This document shows, piece after piece, positions 14,388 to 22,369 of a DNA stretch of 28,239 nucleotides. Origin of the DNA: JBDTVS01 sp040007095 (GTDB lineage: Bacteria; Acidobacteriota; Vicinamibacteria; Vicinamibacterales; CAVVIG01); contig JBDTVS010000020.1 in the NCBI GenBank assembly GCA_040007095.1, forward strand, positions 1 through 28,239, read 5' to 3'. The translations under genes and the position numbers were made by a program. Each line of letters begins with the position of its first letter. The stretch's first letter is position 1. The notes beneath the pieces were generated by a model, which did not search any database, had not been told where the DNA came from, and worked only from the letters and a program-made list of their open reading frames with translations.

Positions 14388-14968
14388 TTCGCGTCAACCT
14401 CCTCGCCGTCGAGCGGAGGGTCGCAAAGCGTGCCGGAACGTTCGACGCGGCGCAGAAGATCACCGTCGCCTGCAGCGCCGTCCTGATCGTCGCCGCGTTG
14501 TTCGTGGGCTGGCGCTACTGGGCGCTCCAACAGGAATCCAAGCAGCTGGACCAGGGGATCGCCGACGCCCGCCAGGAGACGGCGCGGCTGCGCACAATCC
14601 TTCAGCAGGTGGAGGCGTTCGAACAGCAGAAGGCCCAGCTCCAGGAGCGAGTCGCGCTGATTGAGCAGCTGCGCAAGAGTCAGTCGGGGCCCGTGCACAT
14701 GCTCGATCAAATCAGCCGCGCCCTCCCACCGATGTTATGGCTGACGCAGTTGAAGCAGACCGACGACGCCGTGGTGATCGACGGACGCTGCACGGCGCTG
14801 ACCGGGCTGTCGGATTTCGTGGCCAACCTCGAAGCCTCCGGCTACTTCAGGAAATCGATCGAGATCGTGAGCAGTCAGACGGAAGCGCTCCCGGCGCCTC
14901 CCGGTGAGCTGGTCAAGTTCAGCATCAAGGCACAGTTTCAGCAGCCCGGCGGCGGGCCCAAATCATGA
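14384..14968 (+). CDS. pilN: Type IV pilus assembly protein PilN
   Basis: A 194-aa bitopic inner-membrane protein. The start MIRVNLLAVERR carries the conserved INLLP-like tail that docks in PilM. One membrane helix follows at about residues 28-47 (TVACSAVLIVAALFVGWRYW). Next comes a coiled coil (about 50-95, rich in Gln, Glu and Arg) and a ferredoxin-like periplasmic domain with the family's LPPMLWLTQLKQ segment. It should heterodimerise with PilO. The start overlaps the pilM stop by 4 nt. Confidence 0.95.
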   Translation: MIRVNLLAVERRVAKRAGTFDAAQKITVACSAVLIVAALFVGWRYWALQQESKQLDQGIADARQETARLRTILQQVEAFEQQKAQLQERVALIEQLRKSQSGPVHMLDQISRALPPMLWLTQLKQTDDAVVIDGRCTALTGLSDFVANLEASGYFRKSIEIVSSQTEALPAPPGELVKFSIKAQFQQPGGGPKS

Positions 14969-15063
14969 GGCGCCGGGAGCCGCGGCTCGCCGGGCAGAAA
15001 AAGCCGTGCAGCGGCCGTAAAGCCGGCGCGGCCTGTTCCCGATATGGCTCGTAACGAAGACCG

Positions 15064-15681
15064 ATGGATTTGAGTCTCACGAAATTGCCGTGGTATGCGC
15101 AGATCGGCGCATTTGTCGTCCTCGCGCTGGCGGGCGTCGGCGCCTTCTATTACTACTACGAGGCTCCCATGCGGGAGGACATCGCCGCGCGGCAAACGCA
15201 GCTGATGGCCCTGCGCGCCGACATCGCGAAGGGGTATGCGACGGCGAAACGCCTGTCGACATTTCGAAGCGAAGTGGCAGCGCTCGAATCGCGGCTCGAC
15301 ACCCTGAACGCCGTCCTGCCGAGCGAGAAGGATGCCGCCGATCTGCTGCGCCGGCTCCAGACGGTGGCGGTCCAGTCGAACCTGACGATCAAGGGGTTCA
15401 AGCCGTCTCCTCCCATCAACAAGCCGTTGCACGCTGAATGGCCGATCGCGCTCGAGCTCGACGGCACGTATCACAACCTCGCCACCTTCTTCGATCGCGT
15501 CGGGAAGTTCACGCGGATCATCAACATCAGTGCCCTCGACGTGAAGGCCAAGGACAAACCCGAACCGGGCTCGACGATTACCGCCAGCTGCATTGCGACG
15601 ACGTTCGTGTTGGCCAACAAGAAGGTGGGGCCGGCCGCGGCGCCGGCCAAAGCCGGGAGCCCGGCGGGTCGGGGCGCATAG
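15064..15681 (+). CDS. pilO: Type IV pilus assembly protein PilO
   Basis: A 205-aa bitopic protein: a short cytoplasmic N-terminus, a membrane helix (about residues 11-30, AQIGAFVVLALAGVGAFYYY), a coiled coil to about residue 80, then a ferredoxin-like domain with the family segment LRRLQTVAVQSNLTIKGFKP and YHNLATFFDRVGKFTRIINI. It partners PilN and PilP in the alignment complex. A 95-nt GC-rich spacer with short palindromes separates it from pilN, unlike the tight overlaps elsewhere in the operon. The ATG lacks a strong Shine-Dalgarno. Confidence 0.95.
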   Translation: MDLSLTKLPWYAQIGAFVVLALAGVGAFYYYYEAPMREDIAARQTQLMALRADIAKGYATAKRLSTFRSEVAALESRLDTLNAVLPSEKDAADLLRRLQTVAVQSNLTIKGFKPSPPINKPLHAEWPIALELDGTYHNLATFFDRVGKFTRIINISALDVKAKDKPEPGSTITASCIATTFVLANKKVGPAAAPAKAGSPAGRGA

Positions 15682-15683
15682 TC

Positions 15684-16148
15684 ATGCGTTCGACGGCCTT
15701 CTGCCTGCTGGTGATCTCGATCGGGGTGAGCGTGGCGGCCCAGTCGCCGGAGGCCCAGGTCCCTGGAGCCGCGTCCGCGAGTGGCGCGCCGCCGGACAAA
15801 TACACCTACGACGCTGGAGGCCGGCGCGATCCGTTCGTCAGTCTTCTCGGGACGGGGACCGCGCCTCGTCTGGCGTCGAACCGGGCCGAGGGTGCGGCCG
15901 GGCTGACGGTGGGTGAAATCAGCGTGCGCGGCATCATGCAGAGCCAGTCGGGCCTCATCGCGATGGTGCAAGGACCGGACAACAAAACCTATCTCGTGCG
16001 TCAGGGCGACAAGTTCGTGGACGGTACGGTGAAATCGATTACGCCCCAGGGCCTGGTGCTGGTGCAGCAGGTCAACGACCCTTTGTCTCTGGTCAAGCAG
16101 CGCGAGATTCTCAAGCTGCTGCGGTCTGCCGAGGGCGCCAAACAGTGA
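15684..16148 (+). CDS. pilP: Type IV pilus assembly protein PilP
   Basis: A 154-aa periplasmic protein starting 2 nt after the pilO stop. A signal sequence (STAFCLLVISIGVSVAA) with a plausible SPase-I site near VAA-QS is followed by a linker. The linker carries YDAGGRRDPFVSLL, the conserved RDPF motif of the PilP family. A small beta domain follows (LTVGEISVRGIMQSQSGLIA, then YLVRQGDKFVDGTVKSITPQ). Well-studied PilP proteins are lipoproteins; here no lipobox cysteine is at the expected position. PilP links PilNO to the PilQ secretin. The stop overlaps the pilQ start (GTGA). Confidence 0.93.
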   Translation: MRSTAFCLLVISIGVSVAAQSPEAQVPGAASASGAPPDKYTYDAGGRRDPFVSLLGTGTAPRLASNRAEGAAGLTVGEISVRGIMQSQSGLIAMVQGPDNKTYLVRQGDKFVDGTVKSITPQGLVLVQQVNDPLSLVKQREILKLLRSAEGAKQ

Positions 16149-18316
16149 CAAGCCGCTTGCGATCGATCGCTCGAGGTGACGCGGCTCACGCGTGCTCGTC
16201 GCCAGATCCGTGTTGCCACGAACTCGATGCACGCGGCGCGCGGAGGGTCTTGGCTTGTTGCGTTCGTGTGTTCGCCTCGGTATTTCGGTTCCTCCCGCGC
16301 GCGGGACACTCGCCGACTCGCCAGCGCGCCGCTCGGGGCCTGGCCCTGGCCGTGGCCCTGGCCGCGATTAGTCTCGCGGGCGCGTTGGTGAGCGGCGCAT
16401 CGCCGGCACCCGCCCCGGTCGCACCCCGGCCTCGCCTGATGGCGATCAATAGCAGCATCAATCGAACCGGCGTCTCGCTGGTGATCGAAGCCACCCGACC
16501 GGCGGCCTATGTCGCAACGCGTCCAGATCCGCTGACCATCTCCCTCGAGTTCCGCAACGTGGGCGCCCTCGGCGTGGTCAACCGGTTCACCCCGGATTCC
16601 CGCAGTCCAATCGCGGCGGTCGCAGTCGAACGGTCCGACGCACTCGACGCGCCGGCCTCTCGCGTCCGAATCAGTCTCGCGCAGCCGGTCGCTTATCGGG
16701 TCCACTCCGATCGCAACAAGATTTTCGTCGATCTCGACCAGCCGCTCACAGACTCTGCCAAGGCGAGCTACGTGCTGCCGCCTGCGTCGCGCAGTGCCGC
16801 CGCCGTTGCCGCTGCCGTTGCCGTTGAAGGCGCGTCACCGCCCGTGGCCGCGGCGGTGGCCACGCCTCCGGCGGAGATCACGCCCACAGCGATGGTGCCG
16901 CCCGCGTTGGCCCGAGTCGCGAGCACCGTCGTTGGCCAGCGGGATATGGCGGCGCTGGCAGCCCAGGTCCAGGCGCCGCAGACGCCGCCACCTGCGACTA
17001 CGCCGCCGCCTGCTTCGCCGCCGCCCGCTCAATCGCTGGGCGTGCCTCCGGCAGAGCGCCGGTTCAACGGCGCCCCCGTGAGCCTCGATTTCCAGGGCGC
17101 CGATCTGCGTGCGGTGCTACGAACGTTCGCCGAAGTCAGCGGGCTGAACATGGTCATCGATCCGGCCGTGCAGGGAACCGTTGACGTCGCGCTGCGCGAC
17201 GTGCCCTGGGATCAGGCGCTCGACATCATCCTGCGGGCCAACAAACTCGGATACGTGGTTGACGGCACTATCGTGCGCATCGCGCCGTTGACCGTGTTGG
17301 CCGAAGAGGAGTCCCAGCGCCGCAAGCTGGCCGACGAACAGGCGCTGGCGGGCGAGTTGCGCGTGCTCACGAAGTCGCTGAGCTACGCGAAGGCCGAAGA
17401 CATGCAGGGCCTGCTGACCAAGAGCGCGCTGTCGGCTCGAGGTACGGTGCAGGTCGATCCCCGGACGAACACGTTGATTATTTCCGACCTGGCCGATCGG
17501 CTGCAGATCGCCGCGGACCTGATTGCGACGCTCGACCACGCGCAGCCTCAAGTGGAGATCGAGGCGCGCATCGTGCAGACGAACAAGAATGCCGCCCGTG
17601 CGCTGGGCGTGCAGTGGGGATTCACGGGTCGGGTCGACCCGGCGCTCGGCAATACGACCAACCTCGCGTTCCCCAACAACGGCAGTCTGAGCGGCCGCAC
17701 GAGCGCGACGCAGGGCGTGGCGACCAATGCCGCCGGCACCGTACCCAGCGCGGTGAACCTACCGGCCCAGGGTGCGACCAGCGCCATCGGCCTGGCCCTT
17801 GGCTCGATCAACGGCGCGTTCAACCTCGACGTGGCCTTATCGGCGCTCGAATCGAGCGGCAACGGCCGATTGCTCTCGACGCCCCGCGTCTCGACGCAGA
17901 ACAACGTGGCCGCCGAGATTGCGCAGGGCGTGCAGATTCCGATTCAGACCGTCTCCAACAACACCGTCACGGTGTCGTTTCGGGACGCCGCGCTCATCCT
18001 GAGGGTCACCCCGCAGATTACGGCGGCCAACACCGTCATCATGCAGATCGTGCTCGACAACTCGTCGCCCGATTTCGGCCACCAAGTGAACGGTATTCCG
18101 CCGATCAACACCCAGCGCGCAAACACGACCGTGCTCGTGAACGACGGCCAGACCACGGTGATCGGTGGCATCTACGCGAGTCAGGAGTCGACGACGAACG
18201 ACCGCACGCCCGGATTGAGCAGCGTCCCGGTGTTGAAATGGTTGTTCAAGCGCGACACGTCCACTGACCAGAGCTCAGAGCTCCTCATTTTTATCACCCC
18301 TCGGATTATCCGATAG
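16145..18316 (+). CDS. pilQ: Type IV pilus secretin PilQ
   Basis: Up to 723 aa, the outer-membrane secretin through which the pilus exits. Order: a 60-residue N-terminal extension, a hydrophobic export segment (about 65-84), an AMIN-type beta domain that may bind peptidoglycan (about 98-200), an Ala/Pro-rich linker (about 211-300), an STN/N0-like domain (VSLDFQGADLRAVLRTFAEV, about 312-380), a secretin N1 repeat (about 405-465) and the secretin core (about 468-722). The core has the signatures LSALESSGNGRLLSTPRVST and VNDGQTTVIGGIY and ends LLIFITPRII. GTG 16145 overlaps the pilP stop by 4 nt. GTG 16268 would remove the odd Cys-rich extension and give a more ordinary signal peptide, so the start is uncertain. 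Confidence 0.96.
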   Translation: MTSRLRSIARGDAAHACSSPDPCCHELDARGARRVLACCVRVFASVFRFLPRAGHSPTRQRAARGLALAVALAAISLAGALVSGASPAPAPVAPRPRLMAINSSINRTGVSLVIEATRPAAYVATRPDPLTISLEFRNVGALGVVNRFTPDSRSPIAAVAVERSDALDAPASRVRISLAQPVAYRVHSDRNKIFVDLDQPLTDSAKASYVLPPASRSAAAVAAAVAVEGASPPVAAAVATPPAEITPTAMVPPALARVASTVVGQRDMAALAAQVQAPQTPPPATTPPPASPPPAQSLGVPPAERRFNGAPVSLDFQGADLRAVLRTFAEVSGLNMVIDPAVQGTVDVALRDVPWDQALDIILRANKLGYVVDGTIVRIAPLTVLAEEESQRRKLADEQALAGELRVLTKSLSYAKAEDMQGLLTKSALSARGTVQVDPRTNTLIISDLADRLQIAADLIATLDHAQPQVEIEARIVQTNKNAARALGVQWGFTGRVDPALGNTTNLAFPNNGSLSGRTSATQGVATNAAGTVPSAVNLPAQGATSAIGLALGSINGAFNLDVALSALESSGNGRLLSTPRVSTQNNVAAEIAQGVQIPIQTVSNNTVTVSFRDAALILRVTPQITAANTVIMQIVLDNSSPDFGHQVNGIPPINTQRANTTVLVNDGQTTVIGGIYASQESTTNDRTPGLSSVPVLKWLFKRDTSTDQSSELLIFITPRIIR

Positions 18317-18325
18317 CCGGCCACG

Positions 18326-18946
18326 ATGATGAGGCAGCCATCCACGATTCGCCGGTTCGTCGCAGTGCTCGCGCTGCTGACGACGAGCGCCTGCGGCGAT
18401 GTGGTCCGCGAGGGCCGCTCGCCGGTGTTCCTGGTGATCGACTCGCTCCAGGCGGCCCCGGGCAACAGGCCGACGGCGCTCGGCAACCCGCTGATTTCCG
18501 ACGTCATCACCAACATCATCACGCCCGCGCCTTGTTCGGCGGCGACGCCGTGTCCGACGGTATTCAATGACCTGGGCTCGGTCGGCTTCCGTCTCGCGCC
18601 AAAGGACGTCAGCGTCGCGCCGACGACCAACAACCAGGTCACGATCTCGAGGTATCACGTTGGCTATCGACGAGCCGATGGACGCAACACACCCGGCGTG
18701 GACGTGCCCTACGGCTTTGACGGCGCGATCACGGGCACGGTCCCGCCGTCGGGCATCGCCACGTTCGGATTCGAGCTGGTGCGGAGCGTCGCGAAATCAG
18801 AGCCGCCGCTGCTGCAGCTGGTATCGAATTTCGTCCTGATCAACGCGATCGCCGATGTCACGTTCTACGGCCGCGATCAGGTGGGCAACGACATCAGCGT
18901 CAGCGGATCCATTTCTGTCGAGTTCGGGAATTTCGGCGATCAGTAG
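18326..18946 (+). CDS. Exported hypothetical lipoprotein downstream of pilQ
   Basis: A 206-aa protein beginning 10 nt after pilQ, so almost certainly in its operon. A basic N-terminus and hydrophobic stretch (FVAVLALLTTSAC) end in a Cys at about residue 23, resembling a lipobox, though Thr at -3 is atypical. The mature part is beta-rich in appearance, with VFLVIDSLQAAPG and VTISRYHVGYRRADG, and near the end NAIADVTFYGRDQVGNDI, like an Ig-type strand pattern. I do not recognise a family. Placement suggests an outer-membrane or periplasmic partner of the pilus machine; this is inferred. Confidence 0.75.
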   Translation: MMRQPSTIRRFVAVLALLTTSACGDVVREGRSPVFLVIDSLQAAPGNRPTALGNPLISDVITNIITPAPCSAATPCPTVFNDLGSVGFRLAPKDVSVAPTTNNQVTISRYHVGYRRADGRNTPGVDVPYGFDGAITGTVPPSGIATFGFELVRSVAKSEPPLLQLVSNFVLINAIADVTFYGRDQVGNDISVSGSISVEFGNFGDQ

Positions 18947-19044
18947 GGACATCAGTGGACTGTCTCCCCGGAACTTCGAGCGGCCGCTCCGTTGTCGCGG
19001 CCGGGAAAATCGCGGTCAGGCGCTGGGTCAAGTGGTACTCCTTC

Positions 19045-20109
19045 ATGGGATACAGGCCACTGGCTGCGGGCCTCATCGCGCGATCTTCGACGTATGCCGT
19101 CATCCTGGGAATGACCGTCGCGTGCACGGTGCACCAGGGCAACCAGGCGCCGCCGCTCGCCGGGCCCTCGACGTTTGCCCAATCGATTGCCGTCACCGCC
19201 AACCCCGACCTGATTTCGCAGGATGGCGCATCGCAGTCGGCGATCAACGTGCGGGTCTTCGATGTGAACGGTCAGCCGATGAGCGCCATTCCGCTGCGCA
19301 TCGACATCGTGGTGAATGGCACGCTGGTCGACTACGGGACGCTGTCCACGAAAACCATCGTCACCGGTCTCGACGGCCGGGCGACGACGGTCTATACGGC
19401 GCCGCCGCCTCCTCCGCCCACGGCGCAGACGGCAAGCACCGTGACGATTCGTGTGACGGCGGTGGGCACCGACGCGCCATCCTCCGGGCCATTTTCAGCG
19501 ACGATCCGGTTGGTGCCGCCGGGTGTGATCCGTCCGCCGGCCGACACACCCACCGCGGCGTTCACCGTGTCTCCGACCACGCCCGTGGCGAACATCCCGG
19601 TTCAATTCAACGCCAGCGGGAGTTGCGGCGGACCGCTGGTGGGAACTGCGTGTCAGAGCGCCAGCCAGATCACCAGCTACTCCTGGACCTTTGGTGACGC
19701 GGTGTCGGGCAGTGGGCAGACGATCTCGCACACCTACGCGGTCGCCAACAGCTACAACGTCACGCTCACGGTGACCAACGATCGCGGCGTCTCGGCGTCC
19801 ACGACGCAGGCCCTCGCCGTTGGCTCCGCGTCGCTGCCGACGCCCGTGTTCACCTTCTCTCCGACCAAGCCAGGCAACAACGCCCCGGTGTTTTTCAGTG
19901 CGGCGGCGTCAACGGCCGGCGCCGGGCATCAGATCACGTCATATCAGTGGTCGTTTGGCGACGGCACGAGCGGCAGCGGCCAGACCGCGTCCCATGCGTA
20001 CTCCAACCCGACCGTCGCCCCGGTCACTTATAGGGCAACGCTCACCGTGACCGATGAGGTTGGTCAGACTGTCACAAGTGCTCCGCAGGACATCACGGTT
20101 GGTCCCTGA
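19045..20109 (+). CDS. Surface lipoprotein with Ig-like and two PKD domains
   Basis: A 354-aa protein from ATG 19045. The N-terminus MGYRPLAAGLIARSS leads into YAVILGMTVAC, a lipoprotein-like signal with Cys27. Next is an Ig-like (Big-type) region (about 45-157; IAVTANPDLISQDGASQS, NVRVFDVNGQPMS), a Pro-rich hinge, and two PKD repeats at about 171-259 and 268-352. Each repeat carries the hallmark YxWxFGD (SYSWTFGD; SYQWSFGD) and a HxYxxxxxYxxTLTVTD-type ending. PKD domains usually mediate extracellular protein or carbohydrate contacts. GTG 18955, 8 nt after the previous stop with AGGGA upstream, would extend it by 30 residues; the later start was chosen because it places the signal at the N-terminus. 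It is probably the last gene of the pil operon. Confidence 0.85.
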   Translation: MGYRPLAAGLIARSSTYAVILGMTVACTVHQGNQAPPLAGPSTFAQSIAVTANPDLISQDGASQSAINVRVFDVNGQPMSAIPLRIDIVVNGTLVDYGTLSTKTIVTGLDGRATTVYTAPPPPPPTAQTASTVTIRVTAVGTDAPSSGPFSATIRLVPPGVIRPPADTPTAAFTVSPTTPVANIPVQFNASGSCGGPLVGTACQSASQITSYSWTFGDAVSGSGQTISHTYAVANSYNVTLTVTNDRGVSASTTQALAVGSASLPTPVFTFSPTKPGNNAPVFFSAAASTAGAGHQITSYQWSFGDGTSGSGQTASHAYSNPTVAPVTYRATLTVTDEVGQTVTSAPQDITVGP

Positions 20110-20671
20110 TCGCTTCACGGTCTCCTTCGCCGACCAGGCCAACAATCGGCGGTTTGTGGATTCCTAGACCGGGAACGCCCGACCCGCGGACCCTTCGCCG
20201 CGTGCGACACGCGAACCTGATCTATCCTCATTGCGTCTGCGGGCGGTTCAAGACACGCGCTTCCGTGAGCGACGACGACCATTGCAGGCTGGCGCCCCCC
20301 GTTGTCGCGCGCCGGTGGTGCGCCGACGTGAATCTCAACCGCTGGTTTGGAGCACGGGCGAGAACCGCATCGAATCGCCGAGTCCAAGATCGGGTTTCCC
20401 GGTGTGCCGGGTGGGTGATTACGTTGGGGACGTTTCGACGGGCCGAACACCAGGTGTCCAGAGTCAGAGACTTGTTGACCAATTTTCCGGCGCGCGGCGC
20501 CCGGCCGGCAAGGTGTGAGGCGCGAGAATATCGGGAATATTTGAGTGCCGAGCAAATACCGCCAGACCCCGGGGGCCCCGCCGCGCGTTTCCCAACGCGG
20601 TAGGGTGGCGCAGGGTGCCCCGCCCGGAAAATATCGATGAATCTCTGATTCGGGACACGAGGTATCAATCA
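20110..20671. other. Gene-free spacer between the pil operon and the peptidase gene
   Basis: Open frames on both strands show no recognisable domain or good start. Small dyads are present, for example AATAT-CGGGA-ATATT at 20527-20541 and CGCGTT-TCCC-AACGCG near 20585-20600. I checked by eye for the conserved cores of tmRNA, RNase P RNA, SRP RNA and 6S RNA and saw none. It probably holds the pil-operon terminator and the promoter of the next unit, but neither is clear. Confidence 0.5.
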
Positions 20672-21811
20672 ATGTCGCATGCGCCAGCCGACGCGCTTAG
20701 CCGTCGCCATCAGACCGTCAGGGAGGCAAGCGCCACGCGCTCCCTCGACGCGCTGGTGATCACATCGCTGCCCAATATCCTGTACCTCACCAATTTCACC
20801 GGCAGCTCGGCCATTGTCGTCCTGACCGCCGATCGCCTGCGGTTCATCACCGATTTTCGGTACGTGACCGCTGTCACCGACGCCGTCGGTACCGCCGCCG
20901 AGTGTCCCGGCCTCGAGTTGATTACGGTCGACGGCTCGTACGACGCCACCCTGGCCACGATGCTGCAGTCGATGCCCTCCTCGCGCGTCGGATTCGAAGC
21001 GGGCCACCTCACGGTGGGCCGCTACGATTGGCTGAAAACAACGATGGGCAAAGGGGACAGCGCGCCGGCGCTCGTGTCGACCGAGGGTGTCGTGGAACGG
21101 GCTCGCGCCCGGAAAGATGCCTACGAGCTGAGAACGCTCACGATCGCCGCCGGGATGCTCTCCCGCGTGGTCCCGGGCGCGATCGAAGAGGTTCGTCGTG
21201 GGCGGACCGAGCGGGAGGTGGCGCACGCCATCGACGAGCGCCTCCGGCGTGAAGGCTTCGACAAGACGGCATTCGATACGATCGTTGCCGCCGGTCCCAA
21301 CAGCGCACTCCCGCACGCGCACCCCGGCGAGCGAAGAATAATCGAAAACGATCTCGTCGTGCTGGACTTCGGCGGCGTCTACGACTCATACTGCGTGGAC
21401 CTTACCCGGACCGTGTCGGTGGGCCCCGCCGATTCAAGGGCTCGGGAGGTGTACGCAGCGGTACTTGCGGCGCACGACAAGGCGATCGAAGCAGTTCGGC
21501 CCGGGGCGTCCCGCTTTGCGATAGACGCCGCGGCCCGCGACGAGCTGACGCGGCGCGGCCTGGGGGCGGCCTTTGGTCACGGAACCGGACACGGGCTCGG
21601 GATCGAAGTGCACGAGGATCCGCGCGTCGGGCGACGACGGGCGGAAGAGGGGGGCGACGACGAGATGGTCGTCGCAGGCATGGTCTTTACGATTGAACCG
21701 GGCGCGTATCTCCCCGGATGGGGTGGTGTCCGAATCGAAGACGATGTCGTGGTCACCGAAACCGGCGTCGATCTCTTGACGACGTCCACTACGGAACTTA
21801 TAGAGATTTGA
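20672..21811 (+). CDS. Xaa-Pro aminopeptidase (M24 family)
   Basis: A 379-aa metallopeptidase that should release N-terminal residues preceding proline from cytosolic peptides. The N-terminal creatinase-like domain (about 1-135) includes DALVITSLPNILYLTNFTGS. The pita-bread domain carries all five metal ligands: D232 (LDFGG), D243 (VDLTRT), H307 (GHGTGHGLG), E342 (FTIEPG) and E356 (VRIEDD). H215 (LPHAHPG) fits the catalytic His. ATG 20672 is preferred; the frame is open 19 codons further upstream, but the conserved domain begins here. It lies 59 nt upstream of accB, an arrangement common in several phyla where pepP/efp/accBC cluster. Confidence 0.93.
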   Translation: MSHAPADALSRRHQTVREASATRSLDALVITSLPNILYLTNFTGSSAIVVLTADRLRFITDFRYVTAVTDAVGTAAECPGLELITVDGSYDATLATMLQSMPSSRVGFEAGHLTVGRYDWLKTTMGKGDSAPALVSTEGVVERARARKDAYELRTLTIAAGMLSRVVPGAIEEVRRGRTEREVAHAIDERLRREGFDKTAFDTIVAAGPNSALPHAHPGERRIIENDLVVLDFGGVYDSYCVDLTRTVSVGPADSRAREVYAAVLAAHDKAIEAVRPGASRFAIDAAARDELTRRGLGAAFGHGTGHGLGIEVHEDPRVGRRRAEEGGDDEMVVAGMVFTIEPGAYLPGWGGVRIEDDVVVTETGVDLLTTSTTELIEI

Positions 21812-21870
21812 GGAAGTGGGGAAGTCGGGGCGCGAGGAATGTTCTCATCCCGGTTTCTTCAAGCCCATAG

Positions 21871-22350
21871 ATGGACCTTGAACAGCTGAGACAGATTCTC
21901 GATCTCGTCAAGCAGCACAATCTTTCGGAATTCGAAGTCGAGCACGAAGGCCTGCGGTTGAGGATCCGAAAAGACCTCGCCGGGTCGCACGTGCTTGTGC
22001 CGTTGGGGGCCGCCCATCCGCCGGTGGCTGCCGCGGCAACCGACCCGGTGCCGGCGCCGCCGGTCGTCGCCTCGTCCGGACCGGAACCGCTCGCGGCCGA
22101 CGAAGTGGAGCTGGCGATCGTCAAATCACCCATCGTCGGCACGTTCTACCGCTCGCCGGAACCCGACGCCGCGGCGTTTGTCGAGATCGGCGCGATGGTG
22201 AAAAAAGGTCAGGTGCTGTGCATCATCGAGGCGATGAAATTGATGAACGAAATCGACTCGGAGTACGACGGCCAGGTCGTGAATGTGTACGTGGAGAGCG
22301 GCCAGCCGGTGCAGTACGGCGAGCGGCTGTTCGCGATCCGGACCCTGTAG
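21871..22350 (+). CDS. accB: Biotin carboxyl carrier protein of acetyl-CoA carboxylase
   Basis: A 159-aa protein carrying the carboxybiotin that moves between biotin carboxylase and carboxyltransferase in malonyl-CoA synthesis. An N-terminal helix (MDLEQLRQILDLVKQHNLSE) and strand LRLRIRKD are typical of AccB, followed by an Ala/Pro-rich hinge (about 45-75) and the biotinyl domain. The domain contains IVGTFYRSPEPDA and EAMKLMNEI, with the biotinylated Lys at 123. accC follows after 19 nt, the standard accBC pair. Confidence 0.97.
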   Translation: MDLEQLRQILDLVKQHNLSEFEVEHEGLRLRIRKDLAGSHVLVPLGAAHPPVAAAATDPVPAPPVVASSGPEPLAADEVELAIVKSPIVGTFYRSPEPDAAAFVEIGAMVKKGQVLCIIEAMKLMNEIDSEYDGQVVNVYVESGQPVQYGERLFAIRTL

Positions 22351-22369
22351 CGGACTCGAGAAGGCCATA

